Shown one piece after another: positions 1 through 6,772 of a stretch of 51,558 nt of DNA. The notes beneath the pieces were generated by a model, which saw only the letters and a program-made list of their open reading frames with translations, did not search any database and was not told the DNA's origin. Location of the stretch: the NCBI GenBank assembly GCA_036269075.1, contig DATASX010000044.1:1-51558 (forward strand), in the 5' to 3' direction. Within the stretch, counting starts at the first letter, position 1, and each line of letters starts with the position of its first letter. Made by a program: the position numbers and the translations under genes. The DNA is from Sporichthyaceae bacterium. GTDB taxonomy: Bacteria; Actinomycetota; Actinomycetes; Sporichthyales; Sporichthyaceae.

Positions 1-820
1 GCCGGGCGGATCACCCTGGCCAAGGCCCGGGTGATCCTGGAGGAGACCGCCGAGCTCGACGCCGAACTGCTCGAGGGCGTGGAGGCCGGGGTGCTGGGCA
101 AGGCCGAGGGACTCACCCCGGCGAACCTGCGCCGCGCCACCCGCCGCGCCGTGGCCCGCGTCGACGCGGACGCTGTCGCCAAACGCCGCGCCACGGCCGT
201 AGCGCAACGCTCGGTGAAGATGTGGGAGATCGGCGATGGGATGTCCGCCCTGGAAGCCATCCTGCCCACCCCGGTCGCCGAGGCCGCCTTCGCGGTCATC
301 GACGCCACCGCCCACCAGGCCATCACCCCAGGGGATGAGCGCGGCATCGACGCCGTGCGCGCCGACGCGCTGGTCGACTATCTGCTTCCCACCCGACATG
401 GCACCGCGGATCAGCTACCAGATCCAGATCATCTCCACCGACCCCGACCTGAACGCCGACCCCACCCGCCGCCTCCCTACCGCGGCCCAAGCCCGGCACG
501 TCAAGGCCCGCGACCAGCATTGCGTGCACCCCGGCTGCCGGGCCACCCGCACCGAGCACGACCACACCACCGCCCACACCACCGGCGGACCGACCCTGAC
601 CAAGAACCTCGCACTGCGCTGCCCGAAACACCACCGCATCAAGCACTTGCCCGGCTGGTCAGCCACCCAGGACCCCGACGGCACCCTCACCCTGACCACA
701 CCATCAGGCCGCACCTACCGAACCCGGCCACCCGACCCCGACGGCATCGACCCACCCACCGAGCGAGTTCTCCCGCCGCGTCCTGCGATCCCGACACCCG
801 ACGAGATCCCGCCGTTCTGA
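1..820 (+). pseudogene. DUF222 / HNH endonuclease (13E12-type) remnant, frameshifted
   Basis: The 5' end lies outside the window. The first ~400 bases read in frame 1 as a DUF222 domain (segments ARVDADAVAKRRATA and IDAVRADALVDYLLPTRHG). The HNH nuclease half then continues in frame 2 up to the stop at 818-820: RHVKARDQHCVHPGC, then EHDHT and LRCPKHHRIKH, matching the Cys/His pattern of HNH domains in this family. Intact members have several tens of residues between the two parts, including a conserved strand before the HNH; here almost all of that is missing, so an internal deletion with a frameshift near 395-430 fits better than a one-base sequencing error. These proteins are multicopy and mobile in actinobacteria and their role is unclear. 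No intact product is expected. Confidence 0.75.
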
Positions 821-892
821 TCGCTCGTGTAACCCGTCGACCTATCTGTGTCCGAGCCCGCGAACGGTGGGCACCTACACGGAGGTATCGAG

Positions 893-1330
893 ATGGTTCG
901 CAACATCCGTCGGTTCGGGCGCACGGGCGCCGGTCTTGCCGTGCTCGGCCTGGCGCTGGCCGGCTGCGGTGCTGTGGCGCAGGCCCAGTCGCAGCCGCCG
1001 GCAGCGACGCAGCAGCAGTCAGCGATGAACATGCCCGCGATGGACACGGCGCCTGCGGACGCCGCCGCGCCCGCCGCATCCGGCAGCACGGTCACGATCG
1101 CCAAGTACATGTTCGGCCCGGACACGCTGACCGTTCCGGTCGGCACCACCGTCACCTGGACCAACCAGGACGGCGACCCGCACACCGTGGTCGCCAAGGA
1201 CGGCAGTTTCCGCTCCGCGGCGCTGACCAAGGGCGCAACGTTCCAGCACAAGTTCGACAAGGCGGGCAGTTACCAGTACCTGTGCTCGATCCACCCGTTC
1301 ATGCTTGCCACCGTCGTGGTGACCCCATGA
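893..1330 (+). CDS. Cupredoxin-domain lipoprotein (plastocyanin-like)
   Basis: The product has 145 residues. A lipoprotein signal is visible (hydrophobic run ending ALAGC, lipid-modified Cys25), then a Gln/Ala/Met-rich linker containing MNMPAMD, then a cupredoxin fold from about residue 62. A type-1 copper set is present: His97 (GDPHTV), Cys131, His134 and Met137 (CSIHPFM), so this should be an extracytoplasmic blue-copper protein. I chose ATG 893 because GGAGG lies 7 nt upstream; an in-frame GTG at 848 has no ribosome site. The stop overlaps the next start (ATGA), so it is translationally coupled to the metallophosphoesterase. The electron-transfer partner is unknown; copper storage or sensing is also possible. 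Confidence 0.9.
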   Translation: MVRNIRRFGRTGAGLAVLGLALAGCGAVAQAQSQPPAATQQQSAMNMPAMDTAPADAAAPAASGSTVTIAKYMFGPDTLTVPVGTTVTWTNQDGDPHTVVAKDGSFRSAALTKGATFQHKFDKAGSYQYLCSIHPFMLATVVVTP

Positions 1331-2274
1331 GCACCGACTCGGCCGGTGGTCCGTCCGGACCGCAGATGACGCGACGTCAGTTGTTGCGCCACACCGCCTG
1401 GTTCGGCACCGCGGTGGCCCTCACCGTCGTCGGCGGGGAGGTCATCTCGCATGTGGTCGGCGGGTCGTCGAGCGCGGCCGCCGCCGACCCGGCAGCGCTG
1501 AACTTCGTTCAGGTCAGCGACTCGCACATCGGCTTCACCGGTCCCGCGAACACCGACGTCGCCGGTTCGTTCGGCGAGGCGATCGACCAGATCAACAAGC
1601 TGTCGGTGCGTCCGGATTTCGTCATGCACACCGGCGACCTGACCCACTTGTCCACCCCGGCGCAGTTCGACCAGGTCAAGCAGATGATGACCGGGGTCAA
1701 GGCCGGCGGGGTCTTCACGGTCCCCGGCGAGCACGACTCGGTCGACGACCACGGAGAGAAGTACCGAGCCGCGTTCGGCTCCGGGACCCAGGGCAACGGC
1801 TGGTACAGCATGGACGTCAAGGGCGTGCACGTCGTCGCGTTGGTCAACTCGCTGAATCTGGAGAAACTCGGCCACCTCGGTCAGGACCAGATCGACTGGG
1901 TCACCAAGGACCTGGCCGGCTTGTCCGCGGACACACCGATCGTCGTGTTCAGCCACATCCCGCTGTTCGCGATGTATCCGGACTGGGGCTGGGGCACCGA
2001 CGACGCCGAGCAGGTGATCGGCCTCATGCGCCGCTTCTCGTCGGTGACGGCTCTGAACGGCCACGTGCACCAGGTGTTCTCGAAGACCGACGGCAATGTG
2101 ACGTTCCACAGCGCCACCACGACCGCCTACCCGCTGCCGCACCCCGGCGACGGGCCGGCCCCGACGCCGCAGACGTTGCCCGCGGGGAAGCTGAAATCGG
2201 CACTCGGCATCCGGGAGGTCACGTTCAAAGCCGGCGGGCACGGTCCGGCAGTGGTCGACCAACCGTTGCGCTGA
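1327..2274 (+). CDS. Tat-exported metallophosphoesterase
   Basis: The product has 315 residues. A twin-arginine signal (MTRRQLLRHT, residues 14-23) and a hydrophobic stretch ending in Ala-rich sequence near residue 55 predict Tat export. The calcineurin-like motifs appear in order: D65-S-H67, G103-D104, GEH136D, SHIP and GH246-V-H248. The third motif is GEHD instead of the usual GN-H-D/E, so a metal-bridging Asn is replaced by Glu. The reading frame stays open far upstream, but that part belongs to the DUF222 remnant and antisense of the cupredoxin; the real start is the ATG overlapping the cupredoxin stop. Substrate unknown; a phosphomonoester or phosphodiester outside the membrane is expected. 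Pairing with a copper protein suggests cofactor delivery or shared regulation, which is inference. Confidence 0.9.
   Translation: MSTDSAGGPSGPQMTRRQLLRHTAWFGTAVALTVVGGEVISHVVGGSSSAAAADPAALNFVQVSDSHIGFTGPANTDVAGSFGEAIDQINKLSVRPDFVMHTGDLTHLSTPAQFDQVKQMMTGVKAGGVFTVPGEHDSVDDHGEKYRAAFGSGTQGNGWYSMDVKGVHVVALVNSLNLEKLGHLGQDQIDWVTKDLAGLSADTPIVVFSHIPLFAMYPDWGWGTDDAEQVIGLMRRFSSVTALNGHVHQVFSKTDGNVTFHSATTTAYPLPHPGDGPAPTPQTLPAGKLKSALGIREVTFKAGGHGPAVVDQPLR
1366..1380. repeat. Dispersed palindrome, single-mismatch copy (ATGACG-CGA-CGTCAG)
   Basis: This copy differs from CTGACG-N3-CGTCAG only at the first base. It lies over the codons for the Tat motif (Q-M-T-R-R-Q-L), so here it could be explained by protein coding alone. 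It is listed because the same 15-mer recurs elsewhere in unrelated genes. Confidence 0.4.
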
Positions 2275-2287
2275 GGCCGCCGACGCC

Positions 2288-2313
2288 TGCGCACAGATAG
2301 TGCGCACAGATAG
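2288..2313. repeat. Tandem 13-bp direct repeat upstream of leuS
   Basis: TGCGCACAGATAG occurs twice head to tail (2288-2300 and 2301-2313). The second copy runs into the predicted -10 hexamer TAGTCT. A repeat this close to the promoter could bind a regulator or reflect slippage; nothing else in the sequence decides. Confidence 0.6.
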
Positions 2314-2316
2314 TCT
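2311..2316 (+). promoter_or_regulatory. Putative leaderless promoter -10 of leuS
   Basis: TAGTCT fits the actinobacterial TANNNT -10 pattern and ends 6 nt before the GTG start, placing the transcription start at or next to the start codon. No separate ribosome binding site is present. No convincing -35 was seen. Confidence 0.5.
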
Positions 2317-2322
2317 GCGGAG

Positions 2323-5187
2323 GTGTCGACCACTGAACCGCTGACCCCCGAACAGGCCACCGACAACGTCCCGCCGCACCGCTACACGGCGGCGACGGCC
2401 GCGCGGATCGAGAGGTACTGGCAGGACCGCTGGGAGCAGGAGGGCACCTTCCAGGCGCCCAACCCCAGCGGGCCGTTGGGCGACCCGGCCGCGGCGGCGC
2501 GGCCGAAGTTGTACGTGCTCGACATGTTCCCGTACCCGTCCGGTTCGGGGCTGCATGTCGGGCACCCGCTGGGCTACATCGGGACCGACGTGTTCGCCCG
2601 CTACTCCCGGATGACCGGGCACAACGTGCTGCACGCCCTCGGCTACGACGCCTTCGGTCTGCCCGCTGAGCAGTACGCGGTGCAGACCGGCCAGCACCCG
2701 CGGGTCACGACCGAGGCGAACATCGCGAACATGCGCCGGCAGTTGCGGGCTCTGGGCTTGGGGCACGACAGTCGGCGCAGTGTCGCGACCACCGACGTGG
2801 CGTTCTACCGCTGGACGCAGTGGATCTTCCTGCAGATCTTCAACTCGTGGTACGACACCGCCGCCGGCAAGGCCCGGCCGATCGCCGAACTGATCGCCGA
2901 GTTCGCCGACGGCTCCCGGTCGGTGCCCGGCGGCGGGTCCTGGGTGGATCTGACGGAGGGTCAGCGTCGCTCGGCCGTCGACGGGTACCGCCTGGCATTC
3001 CTGTCGCAGGCCCCGGTCAACTGGTGCCCAGGCCTGGGCACGGTGCTGGCCAACGAGGAGGTCACCGCCGACGGCCGCAGCGAACGCGGCAATTTCCCGG
3101 TGTTCCGCCGCAATCTGCGCCAATGGATGATGCGGATCACCGCCTACGCCGAGCGCTTGATCGACGACCTCGACGGCCTGGACTGGCCCGAGCCGATCAA
3201 GCTCATGCAGCGCAACTGGATCGGTCGGTCCACCGGCGCGTTGGTGCGCTTCCCCTTCGGGAGCGCAGCTGTCGAGGTCTTCACCACCCGCCCGGACACC
3301 CTGTTCGGTGCGACGTACATGGTGCTGGCCCCCGAGCACCCGATGGTCGACGACCTGCTGCCCGCCGCTTGGCCGGACGGCACCGCGCAGTCGTGGCGCT
3401 ACGGCGGGGCGACCCCGGCCGCGGGCATGGCGGCGTACCGTGCCGACGCCGCGGCGAAGTCGGAAGTGGAGCGCCAGGCCGACTCCAAGCAGAAGACCGG
3501 AGTGTTCACAGGTGTCTGGGCGACCAACCCGGTCACCGGATCGCCGATCCCGGTCTTCGTCGCGGACTACGTGCTGATGGGTTACGGCACCGGCGCGATC
3601 ATGGCCGTCCCGGCCGAGGACGAGCGCGACTGGGATTTCGCGGCGGCGTTCGACCTGCCGCACGTTCGCACCGTCCAACCGCCGGACGACTGGGCCGGTG
3701 GGGCGTGGACCGGCGAGGGGCCGTCGATCAACTCGGCCAACGACGAGATCTCGCTGAACGGTCTGCCGATGGCGCAAGCCAAGGCGAGGATCACGGAATG
3801 GCTTGCCGGTAAGCGTTTCGGTGAGGCCACGATCCAGTACAAGCTGCGCGACTGGCTGTTCAGCCGACAGCGCTACTGGGGCGAGCCGTTCCCCGTCGTC
3901 TACGACGAATACGGAGCCAGACCGCTTCCTGACTCCATGCTGCCGGTCGAACTGCCCGAGGTGGAGGACTATTCCCCGCGCACCTACGACTCCGACGACG
4001 CGAACTCCAACCCGGAGTCGCCGCTGGCTCGTGCCACCGAGTGGGTCACCGTCACGCTCGACCTCGGCGACGGGCCGAAGCAGTACCGGCGCGAGACCAA
4101 CACGATGCCGCAGTGGGCCGGGTCGTGCTGGTACGAGTTGCGTTACCTCGACCCGACCAACGACGTGGCCTTCGTCGACCCCGAGGTCGAGCGGTACTGG
4201 ATGGGTCCGCAGAAGCCCGGCGACTGCGGCGGGGTCGACCTCTACGTCGGCGGCGTCGAGCATGCCGTCCTGCACCTGCTCTACGCGCGCTTCTGGCACA
4301 AGGTGCTGTTCGACCTGGGGCACGTCTCGAGCTCGGAACCGTTCCGGCGCCTGTTCAACCAGGGCTACATCCAGGCCGCTGCCTACACCGACGCCCGCGG
4401 CGTCTATGTGCAGGCCGACGAGGTCGTCGAGGGGCCCGCCGGGACCTTCACCCACAACGGCGTCGCGGTGAACCGCGAGTTCGGCAAGATGGGCAAGTCG
4501 CTGAAGAACTCGGTGACGCCGGACGAGATGTGCGCCGAGTACGGCGCGGACACCCTGCGGCTCTACGAGATGTCGATGGGCCCGCTGGACGTCTCGCGGC
4601 CGTGGGAGACCCGCGCGGTCGTCGGCTCGTTCCGGTTCCTGCAGCGGCTGTGGCGCAACATCGTCGACGAGGAGACCGGCCAGGTCCGCGTATCGGACAC
4701 CGCGCCCGACCCGGAGACCGCGCGCGTGCTGGCCAAGACCGTCGACGGCGTCGGCCGCGACCTGGCCAACCTGCGCTTCAACACGGCGGTGGCCAAGCTG
4801 ATCGAGTGCAACAACCACCTGATGCGGCTGAGTGCTGACGGCACGTCAGTTCCGCGTGAGGTCGCCGAGACGATGGCGTTGCTGGTCGCCCCGTTGGCCC
4901 CGCACATCGCCGAACAGCTGTGGTCGCTGCTCGGGCACGAGCAGACCCTGGCGCATGTTCCGTTCCCGGTCGCCGACCCGGCGCTGCTGGTCGCCGACAC
5001 CGTCGAGTGCGTGCTTCAGGTCGCGGGGAAGAAGCGGGACGTCGTGGCGGTACCGGCCACGATCACCGAGGCGGAGCTGACAGAGCTGGCTCTGGCGGCG
5101 CCGAAGGTGGTCGCCGCGCTCGACGGCCGTGGGGTCCGCCTGGTGAAGGTGGTCCTGCCGAAGCTGGTCAACATCGTCCCGGTGTGA
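2323..5187 (+). CDS. leuS: Leucyl-tRNA synthetase
   Basis: The product has 954 residues, the usual size for bacterial LeuRS. It charges tRNA-Leu with leucine in the cytoplasm. The class I signature HVGH is at residues 78-81 after [10 protein letters not shown], and the KMSKS loop appears as K722MGKS. Between them lies the long CP1 editing insertion, recognisable from TTRPDTLFG and the [15 protein letters not shown] stretch; the C-terminal anticodon-binding helical region follows. The GTG start is supported by the -10 hexamer 6 nt upstream and by N-terminal similarity to actinobacterial LeuRS ([15 protein letters not shown]). The DegV gene follows after 4 nt. The gene contains one perfect copy of the dispersed palindrome at 4835-4849, in a variable surface stretch (SADGTSV). 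Confidence 0.98.
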   Translation: MSTTEPLTPEQATDNVPPHRYTAATAARIERYWQDRWEQEGTFQAPNPSGPLGDPAAAARPKLYVLDMFPYPSGSGLHVGHPLGYIGTDVFARYSRMTGHNVLHALGYDAFGLPAEQYAVQTGQHPRVTTEANIANMRRQLRALGLGHDSRRSVATTDVAFYRWTQWIFLQIFNSWYDTAAGKARPIAELIAEFADGSRSVPGGGSWVDLTEGQRRSAVDGYRLAFLSQAPVNWCPGLGTVLANEEVTADGRSERGNFPVFRRNLRQWMMRITAYAERLIDDLDGLDWPEPIKLMQRNWIGRSTGALVRFPFGSAAVEVFTTRPDTLFGATYMVLAPEHPMVDDLLPAAWPDGTAQSWRYGGATPAAGMAAYRADAAAKSEVERQADSKQKTGVFTGVWATNPVTGSPIPVFVADYVLMGYGTGAIMAVPAEDERDWDFAAAFDLPHVRTVQPPDDWAGGAWTGEGPSINSANDEISLNGLPMAQAKARITEWLAGKRFGEATIQYKLRDWLFSRQRYWGEPFPVVYDEYGARPLPDSMLPVELPEVEDYSPRTYDSDDANSNPESPLARATEWVTVTLDLGDGPKQYRRETNTMPQWAGSCWYELRYLDPTNDVAFVDPEVERYWMGPQKPGDCGGVDLYVGGVEHAVLHLLYARFWHKVLFDLGHVSSSEPFRRLFNQGYIQAAAYTDARGVYVQADEVVEGPAGTFTHNGVAVNREFGKMGKSLKNSVTPDEMCAEYGADTLRLYEMSMGPLDVSRPWETRAVVGSFRFLQRLWRNIVDEETGQVRVSDTAPDPETARVLAKTVDGVGRDLANLRFNTAVAKLIECNNHLMRLSADGTSVPREVAETMALLVAPLAPHIAEQLWSLLGHEQTLAHVPFPVADPALLVADTVECVLQVAGKKRDVVAVPATITEAELTELALAAPKVVAALDGRGVRLVKVVLPKLVNIVPV
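4835..4849. repeat. Dispersed palindrome CTGACG-GCA-CGTCAG (perfect copy)
   Basis: This is a perfect 6+3+6 palindrome inside leuS, read there as A-D-G-T-S. It is one of five perfect copies in the window (4835, 12517, 25166, 40929, 42192). The phase differs from the copies at 12517, 40929 and 42192, so the conservation is at the DNA level, not the protein level. Confidence 0.7.
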
Positions 5188-5191
5188 CGCC

Positions 5192-6022
5192 GTGCCGATC
5201 GCGATCGTCACCGACTCGGGGTGCTCGCTGCCGCCGGGTGTGGACGCGGTGGTGGTGCCGCTGCGGGTGCGAATGGGCGGTGTCGACCATGCCGAAACGG
5301 ATCTGACGGCCGATCAGTTCGTGACGGCATTACGGTCCGGGGTCGCCCTGGCGACCTCGCAGCCGGCCCCGCAGGCTTTCGCCACGGCCTACGCGAAGGC
5401 CGTGGCCGACGGGGCGAGCGCAATCGTCTCGATCCACTTGTCCGAGGCACTTTCCGGCACCTGCGCGTCGGCCCGGACCGGGGCCCGCGACAGCGCGGTG
5501 CCGGTGCAGGTCCTCGACTCCGCCTCGGCGGGATTCGGCCTGGGATTCGCGGTGCGCGCGGCCGTGGACGCGGCCGGGTCGGGGGCCGCGGCGGTGGACG
5601 TCGTCGCGGCTGTCGAGGACAGCCTGCGGCGCACCGAGGTCCTGTTCTACGTGGACACCCTGGAGTTCCTGCGCCGCGGCGGGCGGATCGGTTCCGCGGC
5701 GGCGCTGCTCGGGTCGGCGCTGTCGGTCAAGCCGATCCTGCGGTTGGATGCCGGAAAGATCGTGGCCGCGGAGAAGGTGCGGACCGCCGCGCGTGGGTTG
5801 GCCCGGCTGGCCGAACTCGCGGTCGCGGCAGGCGGTGGCGACGCGGAGTACGGCGTGCAGCACGTCGGCGCCACCGAGCGGGCCGCGGAGTTGGCGGCGC
5901 GACTGGGGGAGTTGGATCCAGCGGCCGGGCCGGTGGTGCTCGGGGAGGTCGGCGCGGCCATCGGTGCGCACGTCGGTCCGGGGACGCTGGCCGTGACTGT
6001 GCGGCGACGTCGAGCGAGTTAG
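5192..6022 (+). CDS. DegV family fatty-acid-binding protein
   Basis: The product has 276 residues, typical for DegV proteins, which bind fatty acids and in Gram-positive bacteria serve as the FakB subunit of fatty acid kinase. Visible family features are the N-terminal IVTDSGCSLP, the ATSQPAP segment, SIHLSEALSGT and LEFLRRGGRIG. GTG 5192 starts 4 nt after the leuS stop, so it is probably cotranscribed with leuS. Codon 47 (5330-5332) is TTA, the only in-frame TTA I found in the window; its translation needs tRNA-Leu(UAA), whose gene is at 43491. No FakA-like kinase gene is seen nearby, so the exact lipid role is open. Confidence 0.9.
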   Translation: MPIAIVTDSGCSLPPGVDAVVVPLRVRMGGVDHAETDLTADQFVTALRSGVALATSQPAPQAFATAYAKAVADGASAIVSIHLSEALSGTCASARTGARDSAVPVQVLDSASAGFGLGFAVRAAVDAAGSGAAAVDVVAAVEDSLRRTEVLFYVDTLEFLRRGGRIGSAAALLGSALSVKPILRLDAGKIVAAEKVRTAARGLARLAELAVAAGGGDAEYGVQHVGATERAAELAARLGELDPAAGPVVLGEVGAAIGAHVGPGTLAVTVRRRRAS

Positions 6023-6027
6023 TCCGG

Positions 6028-6070
6028 TCGTCCACAGGCCGGATTTGTCCACAGCCCGGATTTGTCCACA
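6028..6070 (+). promoter_or_regulatory. Cluster of three DnaA boxes, 17-bp period
   Basis: TCGTCCACA (6028-6036), TTGTCCACA (6045-6053) and TTGTCCACA (6062-6070) lie in the same orientation, exactly 17 bp apart, between the degV stop and the comEA promoter. TTGTCCACA is the known DnaA-box consensus of high-GC actinobacteria. The cluster ends 39 bp before the comEA -10 hexamer, a position suited to transcriptional control or DnaA titration. It is too small, and lacks an AT-rich region, to be a replication origin. Confidence 0.6.
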
Positions 6071-6109
6071 GGGCAGCGAAATGAGCCGGTCGGCCAGGCG
6101 CCGCCGACC

Positions 6110-6115
6110 TAAGTT
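6110..6115 (+). promoter_or_regulatory. Putative leaderless promoter -10 of comEA
   Basis: TAAGTT lies exactly 6 nt before the GTG start of comEA, with no Shine-Dalgarno sequence in between. Transcription should start at the start codon, 40-80 bp downstream of the DnaA boxes. Confidence 0.5.
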
Positions 6116-6121
6116 GCCTGC

Positions 6122-6769
6122 GTGATCACCGACCCGCTGACCCACTCGCCCCGCCGGTCCTGGCGCGACCTGGACCTGCGCGCCGCCGCGGTGATCTGCA
6201 TCGTGGCGGCCGTCAGCCTGCTGCTCGGCGGCTGGGTGCTGTGGCGGTCGCGGCCGCACGAGGTCGACGTCGGCCCGGCGCTCGCGGCCGCCACGTCACC
6301 GGTGGTGGAACGTCGGGTGCCGGCCGCCGCTCCCGCTCCGCCGCCGCGCGCGGATCTGGTCGTCGACGTCGAAGGCGCCGTCCGCCGGCCGGGGATCGTC
6401 ACGGTGCCCGCGGGGTCGCGGGTCCGGGACGTGCTGCTGGCCGCCGGTGGCGCGCTGCCGAGTGCCCCGGCAGCGACGGTCAACCTCGCCGAACCGGTGA
6501 CCGACGGCGAGCAGATCCTCGTCGGACTGCCCGGTTCCGCTGCCGGGAGCGGGGCCCGGTCCGAGGCGGGCAAACCGACGGTCGTCAACCTGAACACGGC
6601 GGTGGAGTCGGACCTGGAGGGACTGCCTGGGATCGGGCCGGTGATGGCGCAACGAGTGCTCGATTTCCGGCACACCCACGGCCGGTTCAGCTCGGTGGAT
6701 GAGCTGCGCGAGGTTCCGGGCATCGGTCCGGCCAAGTTCGCCGCGATCCGCAATCACGTCCGGGTCTGA
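6122..6769 (+). CDS. comEA: ComEA-type DNA-binding protein (SLBB + helix-hairpin-helix)
   Basis: The product has 215 residues. One membrane helix (about residues 20-42, AAAVICIVAAVSLLLGGWVL) anchors it with the rest outside. A Pro/Ala linker leads to an SLBB-like domain (about 75-140, VDVEGAVRRPGIVTVPAG), then a paired helix-hairpin-helix domain at the C-terminus (VNLNTAVESDLEGLPGIGP and VPGIGPAKF). In competent bacteria ComEA binds incoming double-stranded DNA at the cell surface and hands it to ComEC. GTG 6122 follows a -10 hexamer at 6 nt. comEC starts 3 nt after its stop, so the two form an operon. No type IV pilus or ComEB genes lie in the window, so natural competence is not shown. Confidence 0.93.
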   Translation: MITDPLTHSPRRSWRDLDLRAAAVICIVAAVSLLLGGWVLWRSRPHEVDVGPALAAATSPVVERRVPAAAPAPPPRADLVVDVEGAVRRPGIVTVPAGSRVRDVLLAAGGALPSAPAATVNLAEPVTDGEQILVGLPGSAAGSGARSEAGKPTVVNLNTAVESDLEGLPGIGPVMAQRVLDFRHTHGRFSSVDELREVPGIGPAKFAAIRNHVRV

Positions 6770-6772
6770 CCG

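Noticed and set aside
31-2274. A single 747-codon open frame spanning the DUF222 remnant to the metallophosphoesterase
   Set aside because: It joins three unrelated stretches: DUF222 in frame, then out-of-frame HNH and cupredoxin sequence, then the true phosphoesterase from 1327. The middle has Pro/Arg/His-rich translation typical of a wrong frame.
1270-4818. Long minus-strand open frame (about 1180 codons) opposite leuS and the phosphoesterase
   Set aside because: It is the antisense shadow of recognisable plus-strand genes, with the same low-complexity composition.
6028-6070. Replication origin
   Set aside because: Only three DnaA boxes, no AT-rich unwinding element, and no dnaA/dnaN/gyrB genes nearby.
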